Assembly (NCBI RefSeq): GCF_900107995.1
Contig: NZ_FNUM01000004.1
Coordinates: 186,001-250,000, forward strand
From: Alcanivorax sp. DSM 26293
GTDB lineage: Bacteria; Pseudomonadota; Gammaproteobacteria; Pseudomonadales; Alcanivoracaceae
DNA: 64,000 bases
Direction of reading: 5' to 3'
The translations under genes and the position numbers were made by a program. Positions 1 to 10,661 of this stretch are shown here, piece by piece. The notes under the pieces are model-generated. The model was not told the origin of the DNA. It saw nothing but the letters and a program-made list of their open reading frames with translations, and did not search any database. How positions within the stretch are numbered: the first letter of the stretch is position 1; each line of letters begins with the position of its first letter.

Positions 1-1
1 G

Positions 2-1159
2 ATCAATCTGGGCCTGGTGCCCACCCCGGTGCTTTACTACGCCACCGAAGTACTGGAAACCCGAAGCGGCATCATGCTGACCGGCAGCCATAACCCCGCC
101 AGCCACAATGGTCTGAAAATCGTTATCAACGGCGATACCCTCTATGGTGATCGCATCACCGCCCTTCAGGAGCGCATCCGCAACAAGGCCTTCAGCGAGG
201 GCAAAGGGCGCGAGGAAGAACGCGATATCACTGACCGCTACCTGACCGATGTGACCAGCGATATCGTTCTGGCACGCCCACTGAAGATCGCCATCGACTG
301 CGGCAACGGTGCCGGCGGGGAACTGGCGCCACAGCTGTTCAAGCAACTGGGCTGTGAGGTAACGCCGCTGTACACAGAGATCGACGGCAACTTCCCCAAT
401 CATGCCCCCGACCCGGGCAACCCGGATAACCTCGCCGACCTGATCCGCATCGTGCAACAGGAAAACCTGGACCTTGGCCTTGCCTTCGACGGTGACGCCG
501 ACCGGGTCGCCGTGGTCACCAACAGCGGCGAAATCATCTGGCCAGACCGCCTGTTGATGTTGTTCGCCAAAGATCTTCTGGGACGCAGCCCCGGCGCCGA
601 CATCCTGTTCGACGTCAAATGCAGCCGGGCCCTGCCGGCCATCATCCGCAAGAACGGTGGCCGCCCCATGATGTACAAAACCGGCCACTCCCTGATCAAG
701 GCAAAAATGAAGGAAAGCGGCGCGCCCCTGGCTGGCGAGATCAGCGGCCATATCTTCTTCGCCGACCGCTGGTTCGGCTGTGATGATGGCCTGTACGCTG
801 GCGCCCGTCTGCTGGAAATCCTGTCCCTTCAGGATGACAGTGCCGGCCAGGTGTTCGATGGCCTGAAGACCGGTCTCACCACTCCGGCCCTGTACATTGA
901 TGTGAGCGAGGAGAACAAATTTGCCCTGGTGGACGCACTGACCGCCCGCGCCGAACACTTTACCGGCGGCCGTCCCACCACCATTGACGGCTTGCGGGTG
1001 GACTTCCCGGATGGCTGGGGCCTGGTGCGCGCCTCCAACACGACGCCTTCATTGGTAGCCCGCTTTGAAGGCCGCGACGAAGACGCCCTGGAAAGGGTCA
1101 AGGAGCAGTTCCGCAAACATCTGCAGGCTGTGGATGACACCCTGAAATTACCGTTTTGA
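2..1159 (+). CDS. algC: Phosphomannomutase/phosphoglucomutase, 3' part (5' end outside window)
   Basis: This enzyme interconverts hexose 1- and 6-phosphates (mannose and glucose) for exopolysaccharide and LPS precursor synthesis in the cytoplasm. The frame is open from base 2, so the gene is cut by the window edge; the GTG at 17 is an internal valine. The visible part has the phosphoserine loop TGSHNP, the metal-binding loop DGDADR, the sugar-binding GEISGH and the phosphate-binding RASNTTPSLV, which together cover all four domains of the alpha-D-phosphohexomutase family. argB follows on the same strand after about 200 bases, the order known from pseudomonads. The family is certain. The algC name rests on this context. 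Confidence 0.93.
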   Translation: MNLGLVPTPVLYYATEVLETRSGIMLTGSHNPASHNGLKIVINGDTLYGDRITALQERIRNKAFSEGKGREEERDITDRYLTDVTSDIVLARPLKIAIDCGNGAGGELAPQLFKQLGCEVTPLYTEIDGNFPNHAPDPGNPDNLADLIRIVQQENLDLGLAFDGDADRVAVVTNSGEIIWPDRLLMLFAKDLLGRSPGADILFDVKCSRALPAIIRKNGGRPMMYKTGHSLIKAKMKESGAPLAGEISGHIFFADRWFGCDDGLYAGARLLEILSLQDDSAGQVFDGLKTGLTTPALYIDVSEENKFALVDALTARAEHFTGGRPTTIDGLRVDFPDGWGLVRASNTTPSLVARFEGRDEDALERVKEQFRKHLQAVDDTLKLPF

Positions 1160-1178
1160 GTTAGAATCAAGCCGTCGA

Positions 1179-2267
<1,089 letters not shown>

Positions 2268-2283
2268 GTTGCCCGTAGCAGCT

Positions 2284-2326
2284 ATGCTTGCATGGCGAAC
2301 ATGGCAAGTGTCGCCATGGCAAGCAT
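2284..2326 (+). other. Strong RNA hairpin between argB and slmA
   Basis: ATGCTTGCATGGCGA at 2284-2298 pairs with TCGCCATGGCAAGCAT at 2311-2326 with one bulged G. No T-run follows, so it is not a classical terminator. It could attenuate read-through from argB or stabilise the argB transcript. Reading the repeat in frame extends the slmA ORF upstream artificially (Met-Ala-Asn-Met-Ala...). Confidence 0.55.
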
Positions 2327-2369
2327 GGCTTCTGCGAGAGTCGACAATATAACAAGGGAACGACGCTAC

Positions 2370-2963
2370 ATGACCGAAAAAAAACCGTCGCGAAAAGAGC
2401 AGATTCTGCAGTCGCTCGCCCATATGCTGGAAGCCGGCCCGGGAGGACGTATTACTACCGCCGGCCTGGCCAGGGAAGTGGGTGTCTCCGAAGCGGCGCT
2501 GTACCGGCATTTCCCCAGCAAGGCGAAGATGTTCGAGGGGCTGATCGAGTTTATTGAAGAAGCGATTTTTTCACGCATCAATCGCATCACCGAAGATGGC
2601 AATGCCACCAGCCAGGTGGAACAGATCCTGAACCTGATGCTGGCTTTTACCGAGCGCAACCCGGGGATCACCCGGCTGCTTACCGGGGATGCCCTGACCG
2701 GCGAAAATGAGCGCCTGCATCAACGCATCCAGCAATTCTATGATCGGGTGGAAAGTCAGCTCAAGCAGGTGCTGCGCGAGGCGGAAATCAAGGAGGGAAG
2801 GCGCACGCGAGCCACACCCACCATTACGGCCAACCTGTTACTGGCGGTGGTGGAAGGCCGCATTGCCCAGTTCGTTCGCTCCGGTTTCAAGGCCCGTCCC
2901 AGTCAAGACTGGCAAACGCAGTGGGAACTGCTGGTTCCCACCCTGTTCCGGGACCAGGACTAG
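2370..2963 (+). CDS. slmA: Nucleoid occlusion factor SlmA (TetR family)
   Basis: SlmA binds chromosomal sites and stops FtsZ rings forming over the nucleoid. The 197-aa product (E. coli SlmA has 198) opens with a TetR-type helix-turn-helix: REQIL-like first helix, ITTAGLAREVGVSEAALYRH at residues about 30-50, then FPSKAKMFEGLIEF. The ATG at 2370 is chosen over an in-frame ATG at 2292 because it follows AAGGGAA and starts at the family's conserved MTEKKPSRKEQIL. The upstream extension is low-complexity and comes from the hairpin repeat. The location next to argB supports the name. Confidence 0.93.
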   Translation: MTEKKPSRKEQILQSLAHMLEAGPGGRITTAGLAREVGVSEAALYRHFPSKAKMFEGLIEFIEEAIFSRINRITEDGNATSQVEQILNLMLAFTERNPGITRLLTGDALTGENERLHQRIQQFYDRVESQLKQVLREAEIKEGRRTRATPTITANLLLAVVEGRIAQFVRSGFKARPSQDWQTQWELLVPTLFRDQD

Positions 2964-3054
2964 CGGCGGGGGAGGATTGTCGCCAAGCAACGCCGGCAGG
3001 AAGAACAAGAGCGGCGAATCACCGGCCTGCGGAGCAGATTTCTGCAGAACGGGT

Positions 3055-3672
3055 TCAAGACTCTGCGTTCTCGATTTCCTTCAATCGCTGGATGATCGGG
3101 GCAAATTCTTTTTTCGCCGCATCAATGTCGATTTCAAATTCCTGCAGCTTTTCTTCCGTCATCTCAATCTGGCGTTTCAGTCGCTCAATGGCTTGCTGGA
3201 CGACTTCCGGCACTTCCCGGCCCGCACGCTCATTCCGGGCTGCCACGGCAATCTCCTCATCCAGTTTCATCTGCAGCTGGGCCAGGCTGTTCTCTTCATA
3301 GCTGATGCTGAGGTTCAGCGCATCAATCTTGCGATCGCGGGCACGCACCGCATCCTCCGGGCCCGCATACATACGCAACAATTCCTTGTCTTCACGGGCC
3401 TGGCGCGCGCGCTCAAGGCGCATCTTGCGGGCCTCTTCATCATTCAGGTTAACGCCTTCAACGTCTTCCAGAATGCGGCCATGCTCATCCAGCAGCTGAT
3501 AACCGCTGCGAATGGCATCACTAGTCAGGGTTCGATTCAGATGCATGACCCCGTCAGCACTGAAATGCCGAAAATAGGCACCTTCCGGCATGCGCTCACT
3601 GGCACGCTGGCCGGTACCCGCCAAGGCAGGCGCAGACACCATCAGCACCAGAACCAGAGCAATTCTTCTCAT
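3055..3672 (-). CDS. Secreted coiled-coil protein, DUF4124-like N-terminus
   Basis: This 205-aa product begins with a cleavable signal peptide (MRRIALVLVLMVSAPALA), so it is probably periplasmic. Residues about 30-70 (YFRHFSADGVMHLNR, then a hinge) resemble the short DUF4124-type domain found in many gammaproteobacterial envelope proteins. Residues about 85-205 are a charged, heptad-rich helical region consistent with a coiled coil. Its ATG lies two bases after the pyrE stop, so it is the last gene of rph-pyrE-this. No function is assigned. Confidence 0.8.
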   Translation of the reverse strand: MRRIALVLVLMVSAPALAGTGQRASERMPEGAYFRHFSADGVMHLNRTLTSDAIRSGYQLLDEHGRILEDVEGVNLNDEEARKMRLERARQAREDKELLRMYAGPEDAVRARDRKIDALNLSISYEENSLAQLQMKLDEEIAVAARNERAGREVPEVVQQAIERLKRQIEMTEEKLQEFEIDIDAAKKEFAPIIQRLKEIENAES

Positions 3673-3674
3673 TA

Positions 3675-4337
3675 TTATTCCACTCCATAACGCTCCCGGT
3701 ACTGCCGCATACGGTACACCATGGGCTCACTGTCCGGTTGCTGCTCCAGCCAGTGAATAATATCGTTCATCGCCACGATACTGCCCACCGGCACCCCCAG
3801 GGATTGTTCCACTTCCTGAATCGCCGACAGACCCTTGCCGGCCTCGGAAGGCTCTTTGCCACACTCCTGACGATCCAGCGCCACCATGACCCCCGCCATG
3901 GTCGCCTCGGTTTTCTCGAACAGGGCCGCCACTTCACGAATGGCGGTGCCTGCGGTAATCACATCATCAATGACCAGCACTCGGCCCCGCAAGGGTGCCC
4001 CTACCAGCCATCCGCCTTCGCCATGATCCTTGGCTTCCTTGCGATTGAAGGCCCAGGGCAGATCCCGGCCATGGTGCTCTGCCAGTGCCACCGCCACCGC
4101 GGCCACCAGCGGAATGCCTTTATAGGCCGGACCGAACAGCATATCGAATTCCTGCCCGGATGCGACGATGGCGTCCGCATAATAGCGACCCAGCCTGGCC
4201 AGGGCCTCTCCGGTGTTGAACGTGCCCGCATTAAAGAAATAGGGGCTTTTGCGACCGGATTTCAGCGTGAATTCACCGAATTTGAGCGCCTCACGCTCCT
4301 GGGCAAAACGCAGAAAGTGCTTCTTGTAGTTCTTCAT
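3675..4337 (-). CDS. pyrE: Orotate phosphoribosyltransferase
   Basis: PyrE joins orotate to PRPP to make orotidine 5'-phosphate in pyrimidine synthesis. The 220-aa product has the PRPP-binding motif [13 protein letters not shown] at residues about 120-132, [10 protein letters not shown] near 68 and the catalytic-loop region with [13 protein letters not shown] near 97. The E. coli enzyme has 213 residues. The gene lies nine bases downstream of rph, as in many gammaproteobacteria. Confidence 0.97.
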   Translation of the reverse strand: MKNYKKHFLRFAQEREALKFGEFTLKSGRKSPYFFNAGTFNTGEALARLGRYYADAIVASGQEFDMLFGPAYKGIPLVAAVAVALAEHHGRDLPWAFNRKEAKDHGEGGWLVGAPLRGRVLVIDDVITAGTAIREVAALFEKTEATMAGVMVALDRQECGKEPSEAGKGLSAIQEVEQSLGVPVGSIVAMNDIIHWLEQQPDSEPMVYRMRQYRERYGVE

Positions 4338-4346
4338 GGTCCGTCC

Positions 4347-5063
4347 TTACCAACCTAACACCTGTTGCTGGGCCTGAATGATTTCACCAATGCCTTTTTC
4401 CGCCAGGCCCAGCAGGGTATCGGACTGTTCGCGGGTGAAGGGGGCCCCCTCGGCGGACCCCTGAATCTCGATAAAGCCGCCCTGCTGGGTCATCACCACA
4501 TTCATGTCGGTACCGGCATTGGAGTCTTCGGCATAATCCAGATCCAGCACCGGCTCGTCGTTGTAGACCCCCACGGATACCGCACCGACCAACCCGGTGA
4601 GCGGGTCATCCTTGATCTTCTTGGTTTCCAGCAAGTGGGTAAAGGCATCCACCAGAGCGACGCAGGCGCCGGAAATGGAAGCCGTGCGGGTACCGCCATC
4701 GGCCTGCAGCACGTCGCAGTCCAGGAAGATGGTGCGCTCACCCAGCTTTTTCATGTCCACCGCCGCACGCAGGGAGCGGCCGATCAGTCGCTGGATCTCC
4801 AGGGTTCGGCCACCCTGCTTGCCCCGGGATGCCTCGCGACCGGAACGGGTGTGAGTGGAACGGGGCAGCATGCCGTACTCGGCGGTGATCCAGCCCTGGC
4901 CCTTGCCCTTCAGAAAGCGCGGCACACCCTCCTCCACGGACGCAGTGCAGAGCACCTTGGTATCACCGAAAGCGACCAGCACGCTGCCCTCGGCGTGAAC
5001 GGTGTAGTTGCGGGTAAAGCTCAATTCACGCAGCTGATCGTGGGCTCGGCCGGAAGGACGCAT
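4347..5063 (-). CDS. rph: Ribonuclease PH
   Basis: RNase PH trims tRNA 3' ends phosphorolytically. The 238-aa product matches the enzyme almost end to end: [20 protein letters not shown] at the start, [54 protein letters not shown] and [16 protein letters not shown]. An in-frame ATG 48 bases upstream was rejected because the family starts at MRP and an AGGAG box lies just before it. The gene is divergent from yicC. Confidence 0.96.
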   Translation of the reverse strand: MRPSGRAHDQLRELSFTRNYTVHAEGSVLVAFGDTKVLCTASVEEGVPRFLKGKGQGWITAEYGMLPRSTHTRSGREASRGKQGGRTLEIQRLIGRSLRAAVDMKKLGERTIFLDCDVLQADGGTRTASISGACVALVDAFTHLLETKKIKDDPLTGLVGAVSVGVYNDEPVLDLDYAEDSNAGTDMNVVMTQQGGFIEIQGSAEGAPFTREQSDTLLGLAEKGIGEIIQAQQQVLGW

Positions 5064-5211
5064 GGAAACTCCTGAAGTATCTAGAATGCAAAAGGGCCGC
5101 CATTGTAGCAAAGGCAGGGGCCGGTCTGCCTGCCTGGCGCATTATTAGGCCACACCGGGCCCTGTGGTCTAGACTATGGGTCCGTCCCAACAGCTGTTTC
5201 GAGGTTCACCC

Positions 5212-6075
5212 ATGATCTGCAGTATGACCGCCTTTGCCCGCGCCGACCGTCATCTGGAAGGTTACAGCCTGGTCTGGGAGATCAAAGCCGTGAACCACCG
5301 GTACCTGGAAGTGAGCCCGCGTCTGCCCGATGCGCTGCGCGCCCTGGAAAACGGCGTGCGCGAGAAATGCCGCAAGGCCCTGGCCCGGGGCAAGGTGGAA
5401 GTGACCCTGCGCTACCAGCAGGACGACAGTGAGGCATCCTTGGAATTGAACGAGGAGCTGGTCAAACAGCTTTCCGACGTGTCCCGCCGGGTGGGCGACA
5501 TCGTCCAGCACCCGGGGCAAGTGAATCCCATGGAAATCCTCCGCTACCCCGGCGTTCTCAGTACCCGCCAGCTGGATGTGGAGCTGCTACAGAACGAGTC
5601 CCTGTCCCTGCTGGATGAGGCCCTGGAAGCCCTTGTCGACACCCGCCGCCGGGAAGGGGAGCAACTGGGCCAGCTGATCGTCGACCGGCTGGATGGCATC
5701 GGTACCCAGATCGAGATCGTCAAAGCCGCCATTCCCCGCATCAAGGACGCTCAGCGGGAGCGCCTGCGTACCCGCATTCAGGATGTGATCGACTCGCCGG
5801 ACCCGGACCGGCTGGAGCAGGAACTGGTGATGCTGGCCCAGAAAATGGACGTGGACGAAGAACTGGACCGGCTGGTGACCCACGTCAGCGAAGTGCGCCG
5901 CATCCTCAAGAAGGGCGGCCACATCGGTCGCCGGCTGGATTTTCTGATGCAGGAGCTCAACCGCGAAGCCAACACCCTGGCAAGCAAGTCCGTGGACAGT
6001 GAAACCACAGCGGCGGCGGTGGAACTCAAGGTGCTCATCGAGCAGATGCGGGAGCAGATCCAGAATATCGAGTAA
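5212..6075 (+). CDS. yicC: YicC-family endoribonuclease/RNase-associated protein; island target
   Basis: YicC proteins are conserved RNA-processing or RNase-associated factors. The 287-aa product is the same length as E. coli YicC and starts MICSMTAFAR, with VNHRYLEVSPRLPD and ALARGKVEVTLRY near the N-terminus and a conserved helical C-terminus (FLMQELNREANTLASKS). The ATG at 5212 follows a GAGG box, and the in-frame ATG at 5176 is not family-like. Its last 20 bases are one copy of the direct repeat flanking the island, so integration has left the protein intact. Confidence 0.94.
   Translation: MICSMTAFARADRHLEGYSLVWEIKAVNHRYLEVSPRLPDALRALENGVREKCRKALARGKVEVTLRYQQDDSEASLELNEELVKQLSDVSRRVGDIVQHPGQVNPMEILRYPGVLSTRQLDVELLQNESLSLLDEALEALVDTRRREGEQLGQLIVDRLDGIGTQIEIVKAAIPRIKDAQRERLRTRIQDVIDSPDPDRLEQELVMLAQKMDVDEELDRLVTHVSEVRRILKKGGHIGRRLDFLMQELNREANTLASKSVDSETTAAAVELKVLIEQMREQIQNIE
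6056..6075 (+). repeat. Left attachment site (attL core) of the island
   Basis: AGATCCAGAATATCGAGTAA is the last 20 bases of yicC. The same sequence with one change (G6072 to A) recurs at 62380-62399. The repeat brackets the integrase, all the cargo and the toxin-antitoxin genes, as expected for a tyrosine-recombinase core site at the 3' end of a conserved gene. Vibrio mobilizable genomic islands are reported to use the 3' end of yicC as well. Confidence 0.85.
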
Positions 6076-6180
6076 AATCCAGGTAAGTCCATAATCGTAT
6101 TTAATACGTTGTTTTTAAAGAATTAAATTCGAAACTCAATCCATGGAAATCCACTGCCATCCACCACTATCCAGACAAAA

Positions 6181-6331
6181 GTGGTGGGCAAAATGGTGGG
6201 CAAAAACGTGACTTTTCCCTCCCTGACACCTATATTGACCTGAAATGGTGGGCAGCCATCAAGAGACTGCCTGCATACCATTGATAACAGAGAATTTTTC
6301 TCTTTAATCAACAAAAAAAAAGTGGTGGGCA
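6181..6331 (+). repeat. Four 10-bp repeats near the left end (candidate integrase arm sites)
   Basis: GTGGTGGGCA occurs at 6181-6190 and 6322-6331, and ATGGTGGGCA at 6193-6202 and 6245-6254, all in the same orientation. The first two are 12 bases apart. The same pair with the same 12-base spacing occurs at 62285 and 62297 near the right end. The position between the core site and the integrase gene suggests arm-type binding sites for the integrase or an excisionase. This role is inferred. Confidence 0.65.
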
Positions 6332-6367
6332 GCCTGTTTTTATAGGCTCAAACGCCACAAGGTCAAA

Positions 6368-7585
6368 ATGAGCAAACTCAGCGCCACTCAGATCAAGTCC
6401 CTGGCAAAGCAGGCCCCCAAGAAGCATACCGATGGTGGCGGCCTCTATTTCTGCGTGCGCAAGTCAGGCACGCCCTACTGGATGCTGCGCTACAGCGCCC
6501 AAGGCAAGCGCCACGAGATTACCTTGGGCCAATACCCCCAGATGTCCCTGGGTGACGCCCGGGAAGCCGCTGTGCTGACCAAGCAAGGCATCCGAACGGG
6601 CACCGACCCAATCCAGGAAAGGGCCAAAGTTGTCCAGCCCGACATCCGCACCGTCAAAGACCTCTTCCAGGACTGGCATGAGACCGATCTGTCCCGGCGC
6701 CTGAAACACCCCAACATCCCCAAGCGCATCTACCAGAAAGAAATCCACCCGGTGATCGGCCTCTACCCGATTGCCGACGTCACCCCAAGGGATATCCGGG
6801 CAGTCCTGCAGCGCGTTCAGCGCAGCAACCGCCCCACCATCGCCAATGACACCCTGATGTACATGAAGCAGCTGTTTCGTCATGGCATCAAACTGGACCT
6901 GTGCCAGAACAACCCGGCCAGTCCCTTCACCGTCAGCGACGCCGGCGGCGTCGAAGCCAGCCGGGAGCGCACCCTGACGCTGGAAGAAATCGAACATTCC
7001 TTTGGGGTCTTCCGGGAGCACATCAGCAGCTTTGGTCGAGACAACTATCGGGCCTGCTGCTTGTTCCTGGTGCTAGGCGTGAGAAAAAGCGAGCTATGCG
7101 AGGCCCGCTGGGAAGAATTCGACCTCGAGGCCGGAATCTGGGATCTCTCCAAAGACCGCAGCAAGACTGGCGCAGCGATCACCATCCCCCTGCCAACCCA
7201 GGCCATCGAGTGGCTAACGGTACTGCATGGCCACGCCTGCGGCTCGCCGTATGTGTTCCCTGCCAGGCGGGCCAGCAAACGCCCCCACATGGGCCCTGAC
7301 ACCCTGAATCGCGCCATTTCCAAGCTATTTGGCCGAGAGCCTGGCCGAAAGGTGCAGCCACCCAACAAAATGGACGACTTGGAACACTTCACCATCCACG
7401 ACCTGCGACGCACCTTCCGCAGCCTCGCAGCTGCGGAAGGTGTGCCGAGCCATGTGGCGGAGAGGTGTTTGAATCACAAGCTGAAGGGGGTTGAGGGGAT
7501 TTATGATCGGTATGATTATTTTGAGGAGCGAAAAATAGCTCACCAGCGAGTAGCCAACGCCATAGAAGCCTTAATACACCTATGA
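6368..7585 (+). CDS. P4-type site-specific tyrosine recombinase (integrase)
   Basis: This 405-aa integrase probably catalyses insertion and excision at the yicC core site. Residues about 1-90 are the DUF4102-type N-terminal domain (TDGGGLYFCVRKSGTPYWML, then ITLGQYPQMSLGDAR), followed by a SAM-like core-binding domain. The C-terminal catalytic domain has the first Arg in GVRKSELCEARWEEFD, the HDLRRTFRSLA box, LNHKL and the Tyr in GIYDRYDYFEER. The full catalytic set and normal family length suggest an active enzyme. It reads inward from attL, and one candidate arm repeat ends 36 bases before its ATG. Confidence 0.95.
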   Translation: MSKLSATQIKSLAKQAPKKHTDGGGLYFCVRKSGTPYWMLRYSAQGKRHEITLGQYPQMSLGDAREAAVLTKQGIRTGTDPIQERAKVVQPDIRTVKDLFQDWHETDLSRRLKHPNIPKRIYQKEIHPVIGLYPIADVTPRDIRAVLQRVQRSNRPTIANDTLMYMKQLFRHGIKLDLCQNNPASPFTVSDAGGVEASRERTLTLEEIEHSFGVFREHISSFGRDNYRACCLFLVLGVRKSELCEARWEEFDLEAGIWDLSKDRSKTGAAITIPLPTQAIEWLTVLHGHACGSPYVFPARRASKRPHMGPDTLNRAISKLFGREPGRKVQPPNKMDDLEHFTIHDLRRTFRSLAAAEGVPSHVAERCLNHKLKGVEGIYDRYDYFEERKIAHQRVANAIEALIHL

Positions 7586-7909
7586 TGTACAGGTGTGTTT
7601 AGGCTGTATTTATTGACTATCGACAACCATAAGCCAAGACCCTGAACTACAACCTATACAAAGAATCGGGATTTTGATGGACTCGCTTGGACACCTCTGG
7701 ACAATCAGCAGCCTGCATCACACAACAGCAAATGTGGCCACGAATCGCTGTCCTGCTACCCTGCGCCGCCCAATGGCTTATGCATAATCTTTTAACCTGA
7801 TCCAGCTCCCTAGCGCCACAGGTTGTCGCTTCTGCCTCGGATTCATTTTTGCCAGCCAGGTTGTTTAGTCAATCTATAACCGCTCAAGATACTGGCCGCT
7901 TGCGAAAAG
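7586..7909. other. Intergenic region after the integrase
   Basis: These 324 bases hold no convincing ORF, RNA or repeat. They separate the integrase from a decayed regulator gene and look like non-coding or degraded sequence. Confidence 0.5.
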
Positions 7910-8350
7910 ATGGCGCCGCTTATACGCAGGGAAATTTGTTGGAGCCTGTTGTGCTCGCCGCTGGGGGGGGGGCGGCGGCGTTACACCAAATCGGCAGAAA
8001 GACAGCGACATCACTCGCATCGGTCGGGTCACGACTTGGATGCATGCGAATTATCAAAAGTCTTTCAAAGTCGGGGAGCTGACCGCTATGCCGAATATAA
8101 GCCCCGCGTTTTTCATCGGCATTTCAAGACCATCAGCCAGCTAACCCAGGTGCAGTTCCAGGAGCGGGTGCGTTTGCAGGAAGCCTGGCGGCTGCTATTC
8201 AGCGAGCAGGACGTGGCCAGCGTTGATTACCTGGTCGGTTATGAAAGCCCGTCCCAGTTCAGCCGCGACTACCACAAGCTTTTTGGTGCTCCGTCAGATC
8301 GAGACAAGGCGATGATGCGGTCTAGTTTGGCGATTGAGAGTGGGGTTTAG
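7910..8350 (+). pseudogene. Remnant of an AraC-family transcriptional regulator
   Basis: The last 90 codons of this frame are a good AraC DNA-binding domain: FHRHFKTISQLTQVQFQERV, LQEAWRLLFSEQD and VGYESPSQFSRDYHKLFGA. The first codons (APLIRREICWSLLCSPLGG) resemble the end of the cupin-like N-terminal domain of the same family, but the linker is scrambled and the rest of the N-terminal domain is missing. Full-length members have about 300 residues. A nearby G-run (about 7963-7972) is a possible frameshift site. Probably non-functional. Confidence 0.72.
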
Positions 8351-8583
8351 GTGCTCGTAGACATGGAGCTGGCCTACCCCCCTTTGGGGTACGAAATAAG
8401 AGATCTGGGAAGATATTGCATCATGCAGTAAAGCGCAGTGTCGAAAATGTAGTACTGCCTTAATTCATTGGCTAAGCTAATAACCCCTTCCTTAAATTGC
8501 CATCTAATCAGAACAATCCCCGCTTGCTACCGTGAATCCCATAGTCACTGACCAACCTAATGGATTCACAAGAGGGTAAGACC

Positions 8584-9507
8584 ATGAAAGCTGTGAGCTT
8601 CAAGAACCGTAATGTCGATGTGGCCGCCAATCTGTACTTCCCGGAAGGCTTTGATGCGTCCCGGCAGTACCCCACGATTATCTGTGCGCACCCGATCAGT
8701 AGCTGCAAGGAGCAGACCTCCGGTGCGATCTATGCCGCCCGGCTGGCGAAAATTGGGTATGTGACGCTGGCGTTTGATGCGTCCTTCCAGGGGGAAAGTG
8801 GTGGCGAGCCACGTTTTCTGGAAGACCCGGCGACCCGGGTGGAGGACTTCCGCTGTGCGGTGGACTATCTGGTGACCCAGGATTTTGTGGATGAGAGCCG
8901 CATCGGGGTGCTGGGTATTTGTGGCGGTGGCGGTTATGCCGTGCATGCGGCCATGACGGAGCGTCGTATCAAGGCGGTGGGCACCGTGGTGGCGGCCAAC
9001 TATGGGCGGCTGATGCGCGAGGGGGATATGTCCCCGAATGCAGCGATCCAGACCCTGGAGGCCATTGGCCAGCAGCGTACCGCCGAGGCCCGTGGGGCGG
9101 AGCCGCTGATCACCGGCTATATTCCCAACTCGAAAGACGAGTGTGAGCAGGCAGGCATTACCGATATTGATGTGGTGGAAGCGGTGGATTACTACACCAC
9201 GCCGCGCGGGCAGCAGCCGGGTTCCCCCAACAAGCTGCGTTTCTCAGGGCTGGCACCGGCAGTGGCCTTCGATGCGTTCCATCTGGCTGAGCATCTGCTG
9301 ACCCAGCCGCTGCAAGTCATCATCGGCAGCAAGACCGGGGCCTTCGGTTCTCACCGGGATGGCTACGAGCTGTATGGCCGTGCGGCGTCGAAAAACAAGG
9401 ATCTGCTGGTGGTCGATGGTGCCAGCCATTATGACCTGTACGATCAGCCGCAAGCGGTGGATCAGGCGTTGGCAAAACTGCAGCAGTTTTATCAGGATCA
9501 CTTGTAA
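8584..9507 (+). CDS. Dienelactone-hydrolase-like alpha/beta hydrolase
   Basis: The 307-aa product is a cytoplasmic alpha/beta-hydrolase of the S9/dienelactone hydrolase type; the substrate is unknown. The nucleophile elbow reads LGICGGGGY, so cysteine takes the serine position, as in dienelactone hydrolases and some relatives. ASFQGESGG (residues about 60-70) precedes it, and the catalytic His is probably in GASHYDLYD near the C-terminus. The ATG at 8584 is preferred to the one at 8560 because AGAGGG lies seven bases before it. It is convergent with the lysR remnant, which probably once regulated it or a neighbour. Confidence 0.85.
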   Translation: MKAVSFKNRNVDVAANLYFPEGFDASRQYPTIICAHPISSCKEQTSGAIYAARLAKIGYVTLAFDASFQGESGGEPRFLEDPATRVEDFRCAVDYLVTQDFVDESRIGVLGICGGGGYAVHAAMTERRIKAVGTVVAANYGRLMREGDMSPNAAIQTLEAIGQQRTAEARGAEPLITGYIPNSKDECEQAGITDIDVVEAVDYYTTPRGQQPGSPNKLRFSGLAPAVAFDAFHLAEHLLTQPLQVIIGSKTGAFGSHRDGYELYGRAASKNKDLLVVDGASHYDLYDQPQAVDQALAKLQQFYQDHL

Positions 9508-9524
9508 CACATCGCGACAGCATC

Positions 9525-9553
9525 AAGGGCGGCCAGGTTGGTCGCCCTTTTTT
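9525..9553 (+). terminator. Intrinsic terminator after the hydrolase gene
   Basis: AAGGGCGGCC at 9525-9534 pairs with GGTCGCCCTT at 9540-9549 (one G-U pair) around a five-base loop and runs into TTTTTT. It sits 17 bases after the hydrolase stop and also faces the convergent lysR remnant. Confidence 0.8.
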
Positions 9554-9581
9554 ATATTCGGTCGATTGGTTTCGAGAGCTC

Positions 9582-10467
9582 TCAGGTAAGGCGCAAGGCA
9601 TCAACCACCATGGCAAAGGCAGTGGAGGCCTTGCGGCGGCTGGTGTAATAGAGGTGATAGCCGGGAAAGGTGTGGCTATAGCGATCCAGCACGGAGATCA
9701 GGCTGCCGTCGTCCAGTCCCGGCTGGGCCAGGGCTTCTGGAAGGTAGGCCAGGCCCATGCCGTCTTTGGCCGCTTGCAGCACTTGCAGGATGCTGTTGAA
9801 TACCAGTTGTCCTTCCGTGTGGGTTTTCACTTCTTTCTTGCGTACCTGAAACAGCCAGGGGAAGACGCCGCCCTGGGTGGGCAGGCGCAGGTTGATGGCG
9901 TTGTGTGCCACCAGGTCCTGGGGTTTTTGCGGTGGCGTGTGTCGGTTGAAGTAGTCCGGTGAGCCCACCACGACCATGCGGATCGGCGGGCAGATCGGTA
10001 CTGCAATCATGTCCTTGGCAATCAGTCCGGCGCGGCGTACCCCGGCATCGAATCGTTCCTTGGCAATATCCACCAGTCCATAGTCCACGCTTAGTTCCAC
10101 CTTGATATCCGGGTGGTCACGCAGCAGGGGCTGCAGGGCTGGCCACAGCACGGTGGAGACGGCAAATTCATCGGCGGTGATGCGTACGGTGCCGGCGGGT
10201 TTGCCCTTGAGCGAGTGCAGCTCCGCCAGCCCGGCGTCGATATCGTCCAGCGCCGGCCCTACCAGTTCCAGCAGCCGGTCGCCGGCTTCCGTGGTGGTGA
10301 CGCTGCGGGTGGTGCGGTTGAGCAGCTTCAGGTCCAGCCGCTCCTCCAGGTTACGCAGGGTCTGACTGAGGGGACTGGGACACACCCAGCCCGGCGGCGG
10401 CGCGGGTAAAGCTCTGTTCCCGAGCCACGGCCATAAAGGCGATCAGATCGTTCAGGTTCTCTTTCAT
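9582..10467 (-). pseudogene. LysR-family regulator, frameshifted in the helix-turn-helix
   Basis: From the ATG at 10465-10467 the frame reads MKENLNDLIAFMAVAREQSF and TRAAAGLGVSQSP, a normal LysR start, then meets a stop after about ten more codons. The rest of the protein (LSQTLRNLEERLDLKLLNRT and the whole effector-binding domain, VRITADEF to the C-terminus) continues in another frame from about base 10371. Two missing bases in the run at about 10371-10376 would restore a typical 295-aa LysR protein. The GTG at 10385 would give only a protein lacking half its DNA-binding domain. A sequencing error cannot be excluded. Confidence 0.8.
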
Positions 10468-10661
10468 GACTAATTAGCTGCGCTAATGGCTGATTCGGTA
10501 TTGATCATGAAAGCATGAAGCGCGGAGGGGTGCCAGATTTAGTGATTCATGCGTGTCACCGACGTCTATCACGGAAAGCAGAATCGTTCTACGGGCTCAC
10601 TGAGGAAGCAATCCATGAAGGTGTAATCCACCCATTTTTCATCGCTCGTTTGAGTATAGAG

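Noticed and set aside
2284-2326. Factor-independent terminator after argB
   Set aside because: The hairpin is strong but no T-run follows, so it is listed only as a hairpin.
2292-2369. Upstream extension of the slmA frame
   Set aside because: The extra residues come from the hairpin repeat (Met-Ala-rich), the family starts at 2370 and a ribosome-binding site lies there.
2707-3690. 327-codon plus-strand frame
   Set aside because: It is out of frame within slmA and antisense to the periplasmic coiled-coil gene, with low-quality composition.
6056-6075. tRNA gene as integration target
   Set aside because: P4-type integrases often use tRNA genes, but the duplicated sequence here is the end of the yicC coding region and no tRNA is present.
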